64,000 nt of DNA from Diatrype stigma (Eukaryota > Ascomycota > Sordariomycetes > Xylariales > Diatrypaceae), in assembly GCA_022225965.2 (NCBI GenBank), contig JAKJXP020000027.1, forward strand, positions 372,001 to 436,000. The letters run 5' to 3'. Numbering within the stretch: position 1 is the first letter of the stretch; the number at the start of each line of letters is the position of its first letter. Shown piece after piece: positions 9,171-21,600 of this stretch. A program made the position numbers and the translations under genes. The notes beneath the pieces are model-generated. The model saw nothing but the letters and a program-made list of their open reading frames with translations, ran no database searches and was not told the origin of the DNA.

Positions 9171-12100
9171 CTAGATAGGCTCGTCCCGCGGCTCGATCAA
9201 GATCTCGTTGACAGCGACGTGGGCCGGCTGCCGGAGAGCATAGACGATGGCGCTAGCGACGTCCTCGGGGTCGAGGATGCGCGCGCCCGAGGGCTCGCCG
9301 TACTTCTTGACGGCCTCCTGGTCGGTCGACATGCCGAGCAGATCCGTGCTCGTGTTTCCGGGCTGGACGGCCGTGACGCGCAGGCCGGACCCGGCCGTCT
9401 CGAGCCGCAGGCTCTGCAGGGTCGCCTCGACGAAGAACTTGCTGGCCGAGTAGACGCCCAGGCCGGGGAAGACCTTGCGGCCGGCGTCGGACGAGATGGC
9501 GACGATGTGCGGGCTGCTGCCGCTGCCGCCGCGGGCCAGCATGCCCGGGACTACGCTGGACAGGCAGTGCAGGAGGCCCTTGCAGTTCACGTCCACGGTG
9601 CGCTCCCACTCGTCCACGTGCGCGTTCTTCATCAGCGTGAAGTACATGACGCCGGCGCACGCCACCAGGATGTCGACCGGCCCGCCCAGCTGCTCGGCCG
9701 CGGCCTGCACCAGCGCCTCCACCTGCGCCCGGTCCGTCACGTCGGTCGGGTGCGCGATGACCTTGCCGCCGCCGTCGCCGTTGGCCGCGACGATCTTGCC
9801 CCGCAGGCTCTCGAGGGCGTCGGCGCGCCGGGCGGCGAGCGCGACGTGCGCGCCTTCTCTTGCGAGGGCCGTGGCGACCGCAGCGCCGATGCCCGACGAT
9901 GCGCCTGTCACGACGGCGACGCGACCGGCCAGGGGACCCTTCGTCGGCGATGTAGTCGCCATGGTAGCTTGGTTATCTGCTGGGGGCGAAGAGGAGGGAG
10001 GAGGAGTAGTAGTAGTAGCAGCAGCAGCAGCAGCGGCAGTAGTATCAGTAGCGGTAGCAGTAGCAGTAGCAGTAGACTTGACGGTGTTTCGACTGCGGCG
10101 GCTGCGGAGGGGGGGTTTGGGAAGCCAGCCTCGGGCGCAGAAGTGGCGGATGTAGATCTGGAAAAGGCTGCTGTCGATCTTGGGGCGCTCGAGGCCGGCG
10201 CGGCTAAGGAGGGGCTGCGTGGCGGGGTCCTTCAGCACGGTGACCCACTTGAGGAAGTCGACGGTCGGCATGCCGCGGCTCAGGATCTCGACGGTGAACG
10301 AGGAGCCGTCCGCGCTACCACCGCCACCCAGGCCCTTGCTCGAACCCCGCTTCTCGTTCCACAGCTCTACCCACTGGTCCCAGGCCATTGGCTGCGTCGG
10401 GTAGCCGAGCTGCGCCAAGTAGCCAAACACTTCCTTGGTCGTGACGGGGCTCGGGTCGCCCACGTGGAACACGCGCTGCAGCTGGTGGTCCTGGTCCGCG
10501 AGCGACGTGATGGCCCGGCTGACAAAGTCCACCGGCGTCATCTCCGCGAACCAGCCCTCGATGTCCGGCGCGTACCCCAGCAGCAGCGACTCGACGATGA
10601 TCGCGTTGAAGAGATCGTACGTGTTGGTCGAGCCCGAGGTGCTGTGGCCGCTGATCGTGCCGGGTCGGTAGATGCGAGCTGGCAGCCCCCTTTTCCCAGC
10701 CTCGAGGATGAGCTGCTCTGCCACCCATTTGGTCTGTCCGTAGCCGTCGATCAACTTCTCCGGCACCTCGTCAACGCTGAGCATCGCGTCTTCCGCCCAG
10801 CCTTCGGTCGATGGTGGCAACACGCCGTTGGTGCTGATGTGGTGCACCGTAGCGCCTCCCTGGCATGCCAGGCGCAGGATCTCTCGGGTGCCGTACACGT
10901 TGGCACCTTGCATGGATGCGTACGGATACACCAAGTTGACGGTTGCGGCGGCGTGGATGACAACCTGAACACGGGAAGCTAGCTCATCGAAAGCCTCGGG
11001 AGAGAGCCCGAACCGCTTCCGGGCTACATTGGCCGGTAGCACCTCGATGCGGTCGATGATCGAGTCGGTCCACAGCCCTAGGTCGAGGAGGTTCTTGCGG
11101 ATCCGAGCCAACCCCGCAGCATAGTTGTCGACTGCAAGATCGGCAAAACGCACCAAGCAGATGACGTTGGCTTCAGTAGTTGCCAGTATCGTGTGAAGCA
11201 AGAACGCCCCCAAGAAGCCAGTAGCTCCGGTTAGCAAAACAGTATCTGCGTCACTCAAACGACATGCCTTAGCACCATTTGGTCTGATGTCATCCGGGAG
11301 AACGGAGTCGGCACGTAGCACAGCGGGCAAATCCGACTGGACGGCTGCGGTGTGGCCATCACGAGCAGCTCTTACAACCTCCAGGTGTCCTGCCAGAGTG
11401 GGTTGGCCGGCTAGTTTTCCGACCGACACGGGGAACCCGTAGGTAGCCGTCAGTCTCGTAACGAGATTGACGAGGGCAAGGGAATGGCCACCGAGGTCGA
11501 AGAAATCATGTTGCTGCTTTAAGACCGCTTTCGTCGACGTGTTCAGAACGCCGGCCCACACCTTGGCGATATCCTCGAGCGTGATCTCTCGATCCTGCTT
11601 CGGGGTGCCGTTCGGGCTCTTGGATCTGGCGTTGGGAGAAGGCAGGCGCTTGTGATCGACTTTCCCTGACACTTCGTGAGTCGGCAGGTTGTCCAGCTCG
11701 ATCCATAGAACCGGAACCATGTAATGCGCTAGGTGGGCTGTCAAAACCTTCCGCGCAGCTGGGCTGTATCCGGATTCATCGATGAGTACAGTTGTACGGT
11801 CTCCAGGTTCTTCTTTGTCTGGGACAATGTAGGCCACCAACCGCCGGTCGAGGCCATCGCCATGGGCGATCACTGCACAGCTTTGGACAGCCAGGTGATC
11901 CATGATGGCCTTTTCCACAGCAGGTGGCTGGATGCTGTAGCCCCTGATTTTGATCATAGCTCCAACGCGACCTGTGATTTCCAGAAGCCCAGAGGGGAGC
12001 AGCCGCGCTGTGTCGCCTGTGGCATACATTCGCGCCCCAGGCGATGAATCGAACGGATCGGTATGGAAGGCTTTGGCGGTTGTCTCCGGTAAATTGAGAT

Positions 12101-13248
12101 ACCCGCGGGCTAGGAGGCTTCCACCCACGAACAGCTCTCCGCTAACACCAACATCTACCTTGCTACCGCGCTCATCTAAGATATAGGTATGTTCGGGATC
12201 GATTGGCGGTCCTACGGGGCAGACGGATGCCTGTTCGTCCAGCATCTCCTTGATGTCGCCACAGGCGATCTCATGGGTCTCGCTAGCGCTGTAGCAATTC
12301 AGCAACCGACAGTTCGGCAGTGCTTTCAGCGCTCGACGAGCTAGGTCTGTGGTTACGACTTCGCCGTTCAGCCATACCGTGCGTAACTCGGGCACGCGCT
12401 TCCCAAGCGAGGTGTGCCGGTGGAGGACCGTAGCCAACAAGGTAGGTGTCATGAGCGTCTCTGTAATGTGCCGAGAGCGGAGGAGCTCAACCAGCGCCAC
12501 AGGATCGTAGCTCGTCTCGTCCGGTACCGTAACTACGGTCGCCCCACGTAGGAGGGGACGCAATATCTCCCAGATGAAGAAGACGTTGCAAGCCACACGA
12601 TCTCCGGGTTGAAGATCACTCAGGCCGAACCGCAGGTCGTAAGAGCGTACGGCCACCCCGTGGGGGTTGCAGATACCCTTCGGCTTGCTAGATTTACGTT
12701 AGTCAGGCTCCCTAGGCCAGGATCGGGACAAGATGGAGAACTCACCCTGTCGTGCCAGACGAGTATGATACGAACGCAAGCCGGTCAAGGTCATGTTCTG
12801 ACGGCAAGTCTGGCAGCCCCTCTGTCGTGCCATTGGTTCCATTTGGCTGAGTCTTCTGCTCGTCGAGGACGATAAGGGGGTGGCCCTCCTTGACTTTACC
12901 GGCGTGGGCCGTATGTGTGATGATTACTTTCGGTTGCGCGTCGTCAATCACATCCCCTAGCAAGCTCGGCGGATATGCGAGCTCAAGGACAAGGAAAGCA
13001 CCCCCTGCACGGAGCGCGGCAAGGCATGCGATCACATAATCAGCACTTCGGCCTAGTAAGACGCCCACTAGAGCGTCTCGTCCAACGCCATAGTGGCGCA
13101 GGCGCTTAGCTAAGTCCTCGACCTCAGTATCGAGCTCAGCATAAGTTAGAGTCCGGGCTTCGTCTTCTAGGGCGATGAGGTCCGGAGTGGCCTTGACCTG
13201 CTCGCTGAAGAGCGCGGACAGGTCTTTGCTGATGTCAATGATAGGCAT
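9171..13248 (-). CDS. ATRR: NRPS-like A-T-R1-R2 reductase, probable glycine betaine reductase (choline regeneration)
   Basis: Exon 13248-12746 and exon 12687-9171 join in frame (GG|C) to give 1339 residues; the intron cuts the adenylation core SYSSGTTG|KPKG. The order is: adenylation domain, ~1-500; thiolation domain with DFFDLGGHS, phosphopantetheine Ser570; thioester reductase with LLTGATGFLG near 650 and YGQTK; a Ser/Thr/Ala linker encoded by microsatellite DNA (~1035-1076); and a complete short-chain dehydrogenase with TGASSGIG near 1092 and YSASK at 1247-1251. The fungal enzyme ATRR, characterised in Aspergillus nidulans, has exactly this architecture. It activates glycine betaine, reduces the thioester to the aldehyde (R1) and then to choline (R2). 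Substrate identity here is inferred from architecture. An alpha-aminoadipate reductase is unlikely because that enzyme lacks the terminal SDR. No biosynthetic-cluster partners are adjacent. Confidence 0.88.
10003..10077. repeat. In-frame trinucleotide microsatellite in the ATRR linker
   Basis: Runs of GTA, GCA and GTAGCA units encode, on the minus strand, the Thr/Ala-rich linker between the R1 and R2 domains. Length changes by whole triplets would only lengthen or shorten the tether. Confidence 0.85.
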
Positions 13249-16232
13249 GTCTTCGGAATTGGCCCGCCGACCTGACTGCCACAGGGGGTGGGTGAATCGA
13301 TGATGGATGGCGGTTGGACAGATAGAATATGGTAGAGTACGGTGGTGTATCGAGGGTTGATGAGATGTTTTAGGATATCCCTGTTTCTCTTCTCTCTTCT
13401 GAGACCAGATTACAGCGCCGTATCATGAAACCAGCAGAATATGCTGTCCCTTGTTAAGGAATATTCTAGTCCTAGAGATACTTAGCCACAACCGACGACC
13501 CAGCGGAGCGGCCCTAGAAAAGTTCCAAGTAATACTCCGAGAGCCGGGGGAAGAGGGAGGTGTTAGACAGGCACACCACTAACTACAATGTACATGTATT
13601 GAGGTTGCATGGAGACAAACGCATACATACAACGGGTAGGCAGGTGTCGCGTGACAACAGGTACTTATTAAAGAGAAGTTAGGTATTGAATGATCTGGTC
13701 TCCTAATCTTGCTTCCGTCCCACACACCAGAGCCTACACAAGTATGGGATGGGATGAGAGAAAAAAGGAAGCAGGCCAATGAAAGAACACCTAATACCTA
13801 TGCAGACAGTATAATTGCAGAACGTGGAACGTGGTACTTACCCTACCTAGCCAGATATCTGGCAGCTTTGCATAGGTATATTCGTTACCAGCAACAAGGA
13901 TACACTCCAAGGATACAACTATCGGTACGTGGAGGGTAGGGTACCTTAGGTACATCGTTATCTATAGAGGGATGTAGTGCTATCAGCTTCAACGTGTGAG
14001 CACCTGAGTATTCCAATCCCACGCAGTTTGGTGGCTTTCTTATGAGATCTCTTTCTTATTGGTTCGGCTTGGAGGGTGTCTAGATACCCACCTACATAGA
14101 GGTACATAGATAGCTGGAGGCATTCCTGGGCTGAGAACTCCTACCCAGCCTACAGAGAGCCTGCAACTGCAGGTACAGCCAAGTAGGTACCTACCGGCCA
14201 AGGACAACTTTCGATGGAAGCGAGCCGACAGACAACTCTAAAATGCCTATAGCCAATCAAGGGGCACCCGTATGACGCAATTGGATCAGCCATAGTTCCT
14301 TGGATACTAAGGTAGGCAGATAAATAGCTTAGATAAATAGTTGGACAAGTCAATCAATCAGCATGTGAAAGCCAAAAGCCAAACCAGAGAAGGCACATGC
14401 AGCCCAACATAACCCGGGTGCCCTCCCCGGTGCCGCTGTCGGCCCCCGACACCCTTCCGATGAACATCGGCTTCTGTGCCTAAATCTTGATTAGACTTCC
14501 CAGCCAACGGCTACGGAAATGGCCAAGGGGATGTGCCCGAGTCGTTAGTTTCAACTGGTACTTTTCGAAGACACCCCATCCCAGCTAGGAACAATCGGAG
14601 CACCGTACGAGAGGCCCGGCTCAATGGCGGCTCAATGGCGTGGGTCTTGAAGTGTCGGGAAGTCGGGGTAGTCTTCTCCGGTATACGGAGAACTTGAATG
14701 GTGGGGTATGTATGTACGTATTATTTATTCACAGTGCATCCTCATATTTTAGAGACTCATATTCTACATGGATTGGGCGGCTTGACACCTGAGAAAAAGG
14801 AGAAGCCAAGTTGGTACATACAAGGAAGGACTCGCGAGCGGTGAATGCCACGAACTTGGAAATAGAAGGATTCTCCTGTTTATTTCAATGATTGTTGAGT
14901 AGGTATAAGGGACTAGTCCTACTCTAGCGGTGAACTTTTCCCAACGACGAACAACGCATCTGTCAACTTATTATATGTGTCCTTACACAGGTGCATGGAA
15001 CCGTCCAGAACAAGAAAACCCGTGGACTTGTAGAATACATCCACGGAAGGATGAGCGATCCTGCATTAGTTAGCGCAGTCTGGACCAGTGAGCCGGTACA
15101 TGTTCGCATGTATTGATCTGAAGGTCAGATGAGATGAATCCCGCCTACATCCACATCCACGCCATGCAGCGCTGATGGGTTCGCGAGTCGCGACAGGGAC
15201 AGGGCCATGCATGGAGAAGATGAGCAGGAGAACCAGCCTCACGAGCCTCACTTGATGGATCTATCCGATATGAATCCACCAAGCCGGATGTCAACCCACA
15301 AATTCTTCGGGGGTCCGAAGGCCTCACCTCACCTCACACCTCAAGGGCACGGGCATGGGCATGGATGGGCATGGTCAAATTGTGAACTCGAAATGTCTGA
15401 TGTCAACTGCTATCTAGCCAACGTCCTCCCATTTTGTCCGGTTCGTGCTAATTAGGCCGAATTGCTGGGGCTGGGATATAGCCTGCAGGGCATAGCACCG
15501 GCCTTACACAATGTCCCAAGGCCGCGCGCCGGTCGTCTTGTGCAACGTAGCACGTGGGCAGGTGTTGGGAGATGATTCATGGATCATGGTGACGATACGA
15601 AGGTAGCCTGCCAGCCAGGCAGCCAAGCGATATATCAACCCTTGGTACTTCAACCCTTCGAGCCGCAGAACCTTCCTTGTCAAGAACGGCACTCGGGAAC
15701 GGCGGAACTCGGAGGTGAGTATGTTCATGTCATGGAGGGGGACCCCGTGGGGGTTAACCCAGCTTGATTATACTATTACTAGGTACTAACTACCCGACGT
15801 AAGAGAACGTGGGATGAAGGCGCAAACTATAATAGTTACTAGTGATGAGCTACATAGGGGCGGCATCCATCGGCTTATAATGTAGGTAGCGAAGCTATTT
15901 GTGTTATACTACGGGGAACTTCCCAAGTCTTTCAACAAGTCACTAAGATAACAATTTTCAGTGACGAAATAAGTCATGATACCGAAAGACAAGTCGCAAG
16001 AATATCAAGGTGTTCTCAAGGAATAAAAATACACATAATTAAAGGACCTATAGTCGGGCTAGCTAGATGCATGTGGACTAGTCCTTCATGACGGAAGCGA
16101 TGTAGCTGTGGTTGTAGTCGTAACTCTAGAGTCTCCCTCCGAACTCCCTCCCTATCTATCGTAATGTTGTTTTCGTTGCGACGAGCCCCTTTCTTTGCTG
16201 TATGTAGTTATGGGGCTCTGTCCCTACTTCAT
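13249..16232. other. Gene-poor intergenic region of 3 kb
   Basis: This is the promoter side of ATRR on the left and the 3' side of the repeat-protein gene on the right. I see no frame with conserved motifs, no splice-consistent exons and no RNA gene. Open frames of 60-80 codons near 13.7, 15.1 and 15.5 kb look random. Confidence 0.5.
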
Positions 16233-18681
16233 TCAGTAGGCATCAACGGCAGCAGCCGCAGCAGCCTCGCGGCGCCGCAGGGACGGGGAGCTGGTGTCAG
16301 GGGCACGCCTGCTGATCTTCACGCCGGCGCCGTTGCTGTTGCTGTTGTCGCGGTCCTTGAGGATACCGCCCAGCAGGCCGCCGACGAGGCCATCAACAAG
16401 GCCTCCAGATTGACCCTCCGACTGAGTCTCGGACTCTTGACGCTCCTTCAGGATACCACCCAGCAAGCCGCCGACGAGCCCATCGACAAGGCCGCCGGAG
16501 CCCTCAGATTGGCCTTCAGCCTGAGCCTCGGATGCACTTCCAGATTCTTGACGCTCCTTGAGTATACCACCTAGCAGACCGCCGACGAGACCGTCAACAA
16601 GGCCTCCGGAGCTTTCAGATTGAGCTTCAGACTCTTCTTGGCGGGCCTTGAGACCACCGCTCAGCAGACCGCCAACGAGGCCATCAACCAGACCTCCAGA
16701 CTCGTCACGGGCCGCGCCCGCACCGGTGAGGCCGCCAACGAGGCCGCCGGCCGCATCGCCGACGCCTCCGGTGACGTTCTGGACCGCGCCCGCAGCGTCG
16801 TCGACGGCTCCGGCGGCGTTGCCAACAGCGCCCGCAGCACCACCGGCGACGTCATCGACGGCTCCAGAGACATCTCCAACCGCATTCCCAACCCCACCGG
16901 TCACATCGCCGACGGCTCCGCCCACATTTCCGTTAGCGACGTCTCCGACGGCTCCAACAGCGCCGTTGGCCACATCGCCCACGGCGCCGAGAGCGTCGTC
17001 CACGGCCCCGGTCGCACCGCCGGCCACATTGCCCACGGCTCCGGTCACGTCGCCGAGGAGGTTACCGACGGCACCGGTGGCTCCGCCGACGACGTCGCCT
17101 AGGCCACCGGCAGCGCCCGCATCAGCACCTGCACCGCTGCCGCCGCCGCCGAGGATGCCGCCTAGGCCGCCGCCGAGAAGACCGCCGAGGAGTCCGCCTT
17201 GGCTCTGGTCACCACCGGCGGCCGCACCCGCATCAGCACCCGCAGCGGCATCCGCATCAGCAGCAGCGCCCGCGTCAGCACCGGCGCCTGCAGCAGCGCC
17301 CGCATCAACCGCGGCTCCGGCACCAGCTCCTGCAGCAGCACCGGCACCGGCAGCGGCGCCAGCTCCGGCAGCAGGGGCGGCACCGGCCGTGGCGTTTCCT
17401 GCTGCGGCCTTTGCCTGTGATCGCGATGTTAGATCAAGAGCAAGACACTAGTCGTTTGGAAGGGGGGGGGTTGCTTGGGCAAAATGTCGTGGACGGATGG
17501 ATGAATGGATGGAGCTACTTACGTTGTCGAGAGCCATCTTAGCGGCCGCGGCGTCAGCAGCAGCGTCAGCACCGGCGGCCATACCGCCAGCAGCTGCATC
17601 TTCGCCAGCAGCCATGTCTTGACCGGCCGCGGCGTCTTCGCCGGCAGCCATACCACCGGCAGCCGCATCTCCGCCAGCAGCCATATCCTCGCCAGCAGCT
17701 GCATCTCCGCCAGCAGCCATATCCTCGCCAGCAGCTGCATCGTCGCCCGCAGCCATATCTTGTCCGGCAGCAGCGTCTTCGCCAGCAGCAGCGTCCTCGC
17801 CGGCGGCCATACCGCCAGCTGCCGCGTCGTCACCTGCAGCCATGTCTTCACCAGCAGCGGCATCTCCACCGGCGGCCATATCGTCGCCAGCAGCAGCGTC
17901 TTCACCGGCAGCCATATCGCCAGCCGCTGCGTCGTCGCCGGCGGCCATGTCTTCACCGGCAGCGGCATCTTCACCTGCACCCGCTGTTGGGTATTCGCCG
18001 GCTGCTGCTTCTTCGTCGGCGGGCATATCTTGACCGGCGGCAGCGTCTTTACCAGCAGCCATGCCGCCAGCCGCCGCGTCGTCGCCGGCAGCCATATCTT
18101 GGCCGGCGGCAGCATCTTTACCGGCGGCAGCGTCTTCACCGGCGGCCATACCGCCAGCAGCGGCATCATCACCGGCGGCCATATCGTCGCCAGTAGCCAT
18201 ATCTTCACCGGCAGCTGCGTCTTCACCGGCAGCGGCATCCTCACCGGCAGCGGCATCCTCACCGGCGGCCGCATCCTCACCGGCGGCCGCATCTTCACCC
18301 GCACCCGCTGTTGGGTACTCGCCGGCTGCTGGTTCTTCGCCCGCGGCGGCCTCATCGCCGCCCACTATGACAGCGCCCTGGTCTCCAGCCTCGGCACCGG
18401 CACCAGCCTCGGCCGGTGGTGCCGCGGCCGCGTAATTTCTACCGGTCAGAACATCGAGTAATGACCGCCTCTTGGCTTCGACTTGTCGGACGGGTAAGGC
18501 TTGGGGACCCGTTAGCCTCAACAACTCATGCAGACTATATTTACAGGGAAGAGGGTGACAAACCATGTGTGGGGTCGCGGGCTTCGAGGGCTGAGCTGGC
18601 CCCGTAGGTCCTGGTAGGGAGGGCTGTGACATAGGTGCCACTGGCCGCTAGGACCATCAGGACGGTACTAAGGTTCTTCAT
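16233..18681 (-). CDS. Secreted, massively repetitive Ala/Gly-rich protein
   Basis: Three exons (18681-18564, 18499-17523, 17414-16233) join in frame and give 758 residues. Residues 1-20 (MKNLSTVLMVLAASGTYVTA) are a classic signal peptide. Residues ~70-360 are dozens of copies of an acidic 6-12-residue unit such as AAAGEDMAAGDD. Residues ~366-600 are Ala/Gly-rich with G-A-V-G-D-V-A-G-type units. Residues ~600-730 hold four near-identical 17-mers, GGLVDGLVGGLLGGILK, separated by polar linkers such as ERQESETQSEGQS. The C-terminus has SRRAPD and LRRREA. There is no known domain, and Cys is essentially absent after the signal. An extracellular structural, surface or peptide-precursor role is possible but inferred. 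The start is chosen by the signal peptide; the frame also runs upstream to 18786. I do not recognise a named family. Confidence 0.75.
16340..16705 (-). repeat. Four tandem GGLVDGLVGGLLGGILK-coding units
   Basis: The units centre near 16690, 16600, 16490 and 16400 on the minus strand and are 90-110 bases apart. Three end in LLGGILK; the most upstream is the variant LLSGGLK. The spacers differ in length but all are rich in Gln, Glu and Ser. Confidence 0.85.
17530..18350 (-). repeat. Minisatellite coding for the acidic AAAGED/MAAGDD repeat
   Basis: An 18-36-base period is repeated many times within exon 2 of the secreted-protein gene. Its periodicity keeps several other frames open, including a 318-codon frame on the opposite strand that I regard as a shadow. 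Confidence 0.85.
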
Positions 18682-21600
18682 TATGGTGTAAAGGGGGTTG
18701 AAAAAAGGTCTTCGAAAGGAGGGTGACCAGTTTGTGGAACCGAGTATCAAACTCGACCGGGAGAAGGGAATGAAGGAAGAGAGCACAGCTTCGTCATGGT
18801 TAGCAAGAGTATGGTATTTCCTGGATACAGACTTCCAGAATTGTTTCGGAGCGAGCCGACTTACCTCGAGAACGAAGGAATGGATGCGGGAAAAAAGAAA
18901 GAGAACCGAGCTCTAGTTGACGGATGCGTGGTGGTGAAGATCCAGGAAACAGTCAAGACGGCAGGAAGAATGCCATCTTATTATAGCAAGTCGGAGGGCA
19001 GCACTGACCTGCCTGGCAGTTCATCGACGGACCCTCTCGTCTGGCTCATGGTGGCACTTAGTACGGTACCCTGTCAACCTCAAACGAAATGTGACGATGA
19101 CAAGATTGTGGATCGACAGGCTGTGTAGCGTATTTTACACTGGCACGTACGATGATAATCCATAAGTCATCATATAGGGACCCTCCATATGTAGCCTGTA
19201 GGGAGGCCATCTCCATAACCTCAGATTCCCAGGGTCCTAGGGCCCTGATTCAACCCAAAGTAGGGAGAAACGCGCGAATCCAGGTATGTAACTGCTGCTC
19301 ATAAGTTTAATATGATATGGACCCGGTGAAACATGACACTTAGCCCTAGCTCCAACTCTGCGGGCGTGGCGTACTTAAGCATATCCCCACGACACCAAGG
19401 GCCGGCAGTTGGATCGTCAGCGTGGTACTTCGTAGATCACACAGGCCGCGTCCGGAAAGTAGATAGGGCAACTGGGGTCGGGGTTAACGAGGGCAGCGAG
19501 GGTTAACCTTACCCATTTTCTCGGATCAAGAGCGTGTCAAAGCGGCAGCGCCAGAGCTTAGAACAGGGGCGATCACTGCCGTGTGCGGGAATAAGCCGCC
19601 TTGGCACGGGGATGTTTTGGACCCTTCGACCAGGGGATCAAACGAGCCTCAAACAAGTATCAAATAACCGCCAACTAGACAAGATGCGTAGAGATCTGTT
19701 CGTGCGTGCTGGAAGGGCCGCAATGGCGAAATGATGAAGATACACGGAGCATTCCACTCTGGTTGGTTGTGCGGCGTGCGCAGATGGCGTGCGATGCCAA
19801 TCGCTATGGATGCACTGTGTTCCGGTTCCAGCCAGGAGCTGCTCCGAAGGAGTTAGTCCCCAGAACACCCGCGAGGGCCTCATCGCAAACAAAGCCAAGG
19901 GTGCCAGTGTATACGAGCTACACCGATGATAGTGAACTTTGTATGATATGCTACCCTATCTGCCGTCAATCTACAGCGGTTTGTCTATCCTACCTCCTGT
20001 GGAGCCCAAAACCGCTACTTGCCCCAATATAATACCGACGTACCTACAAAACCTTATATAACGGCCCTTAATTATAACCAATCCGGATACTTTAAAAAAC
20101 GTATCGCATTATTACCAATTGCATTCCATTATATACGCAGTTTTCCAATTTTCAATCGGATGAATACTGGTTAATTGGTGCGCAAATCTTATACGTAGGC
20201 ATTTGCGTGTATCGTTCGAAATACTTAAATACATTAGTTTGCTAACAAATTGTATGGACTTGTATGTATTGCAGTACATGGCAAAATAGCGTGCAATGAC
20301 TTGAACGAGGGACGTGCAAAGGGTCCACAGGAGGTAGGATAGACGCTCCCATCTACAGTAGTAAGCGGAAAGGAAATCGAAGCTTCGAAGCTTCACAGCC
20401 CTGGACCTCAACGTCATCCAACCCCGACATTCTCGGAGACAGACATCAGATGGAACTTCAGAAACATACCCGTTGCTCCCTAGAACGTTTAGATCGACGC
20501 CGAGGCAAATCAATCCCAAGATACTACAAATAGCACCAAAACGCGGCTGGCGTGCCAAGGCGTGCGATCTTCGAGTTATGGGATCGCCGCATAACTACGA
20601 AGTGCGCACAATACCTATGTAATAAGATTACCAACATAATATGCGGATCATTGCCTACTCCGCAGAGTAGGCAAATGAGTAGTAATATACCTATGTAGAT
20701 GATGTCTCGTCAACGTCATCGGTCCTTCTCCCCCTTAGCTACCCCTTTTATAGAAAAGGGGGATAGCCAGGTTCAAGTCCCAGCATACCGGTCAAGCCGA
20801 CAAGAGCCAAATAGACATTTATGCTGAACACAGTTCTCGCTGCATGTCATGGCGAGAAAACTGCAGACGAGATCTCGCTCTGTTGTGATGGCCGGGCGAT
20901 TCGCACGACGGGATGTTTTGTTATAAGCCAGAGTAAATAGTATAGTGTCGTCCTGAGGTTAAAGTGTACGGTGTCTGATATTGCGGGATGAACATGGCGC
21001 GTTCTGTTACCAACGCAACGTTCGCGAGAATATATATTTACTACGGATATTACGCAGGTAGGTATATGATATGTAGATCTTAAGATAATACCGGGCCCTG
21101 GGCCTCATATTATGGTATTATGGCAATGCAGGGGGGGGGGATGATAAAGGGGAAGGTCCTGTGATACTGTATCTACCTACACTGCTACCTAAATGCGCCA
21201 ATTACTTAAGAGAAGGGTGGTGGCCTAGCAACTCGACCAAGACATTGAAGACCACTCCAGCTGTCCACTTGCCTGCCAGCCTGCCAGCCTGCCAGCCAGT
21301 TTATCAAATCGCGGCTTAACGGGCTAAGCGGACTACACGGGCTTCGAAATAGCGGTATCCTGATAGGCCTACAGGGCCATGCGGGCCCGGTCTACTGCAG
21401 TACCTTACTATGGGAGCACTACTAGTAGGTGCGCTACCTACGCTTGGGACCCCGCATAGCGATTACCGGCCACTGGAAATTTTCAATGATCTCGAAATCA
21501 ACCCAAAGCCGACCGCCGATTTCCAGCCAGACGGAAAAGCTTTTCCGAGGCATTGACTGCAGGTGGTCTGAGACCAATGGGCGGACGAATCAGGTTCGCA

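Noticed and set aside
9219..10982. 587-codon plus-strand frame inside the ATRR gene
   Set aside because: It is antisense to well-supported reductase domains and lacks any motif; high GC and repeats keep it open.
17530..18350. Regularly spaced repeats that might suggest a CRISPR array
   Set aside because: The repeats are contiguous, codon-periodic and in a eukaryotic coding exon, without unique spacers.
17505..18461. 318-codon plus-strand frame in the repeat region
   Set aside because: The minus strand has the signal peptide and phase-consistent exons; this frame is a by-product of the minisatellite.
20740..20800. GGTTCAAGTCC resembling a tRNA T-loop
   Set aside because: No cloverleaf can be drawn with the upstream sequence; the short hairpin CCCCTTTTATAGAAAAGGGG next to it is not a tRNA arm.
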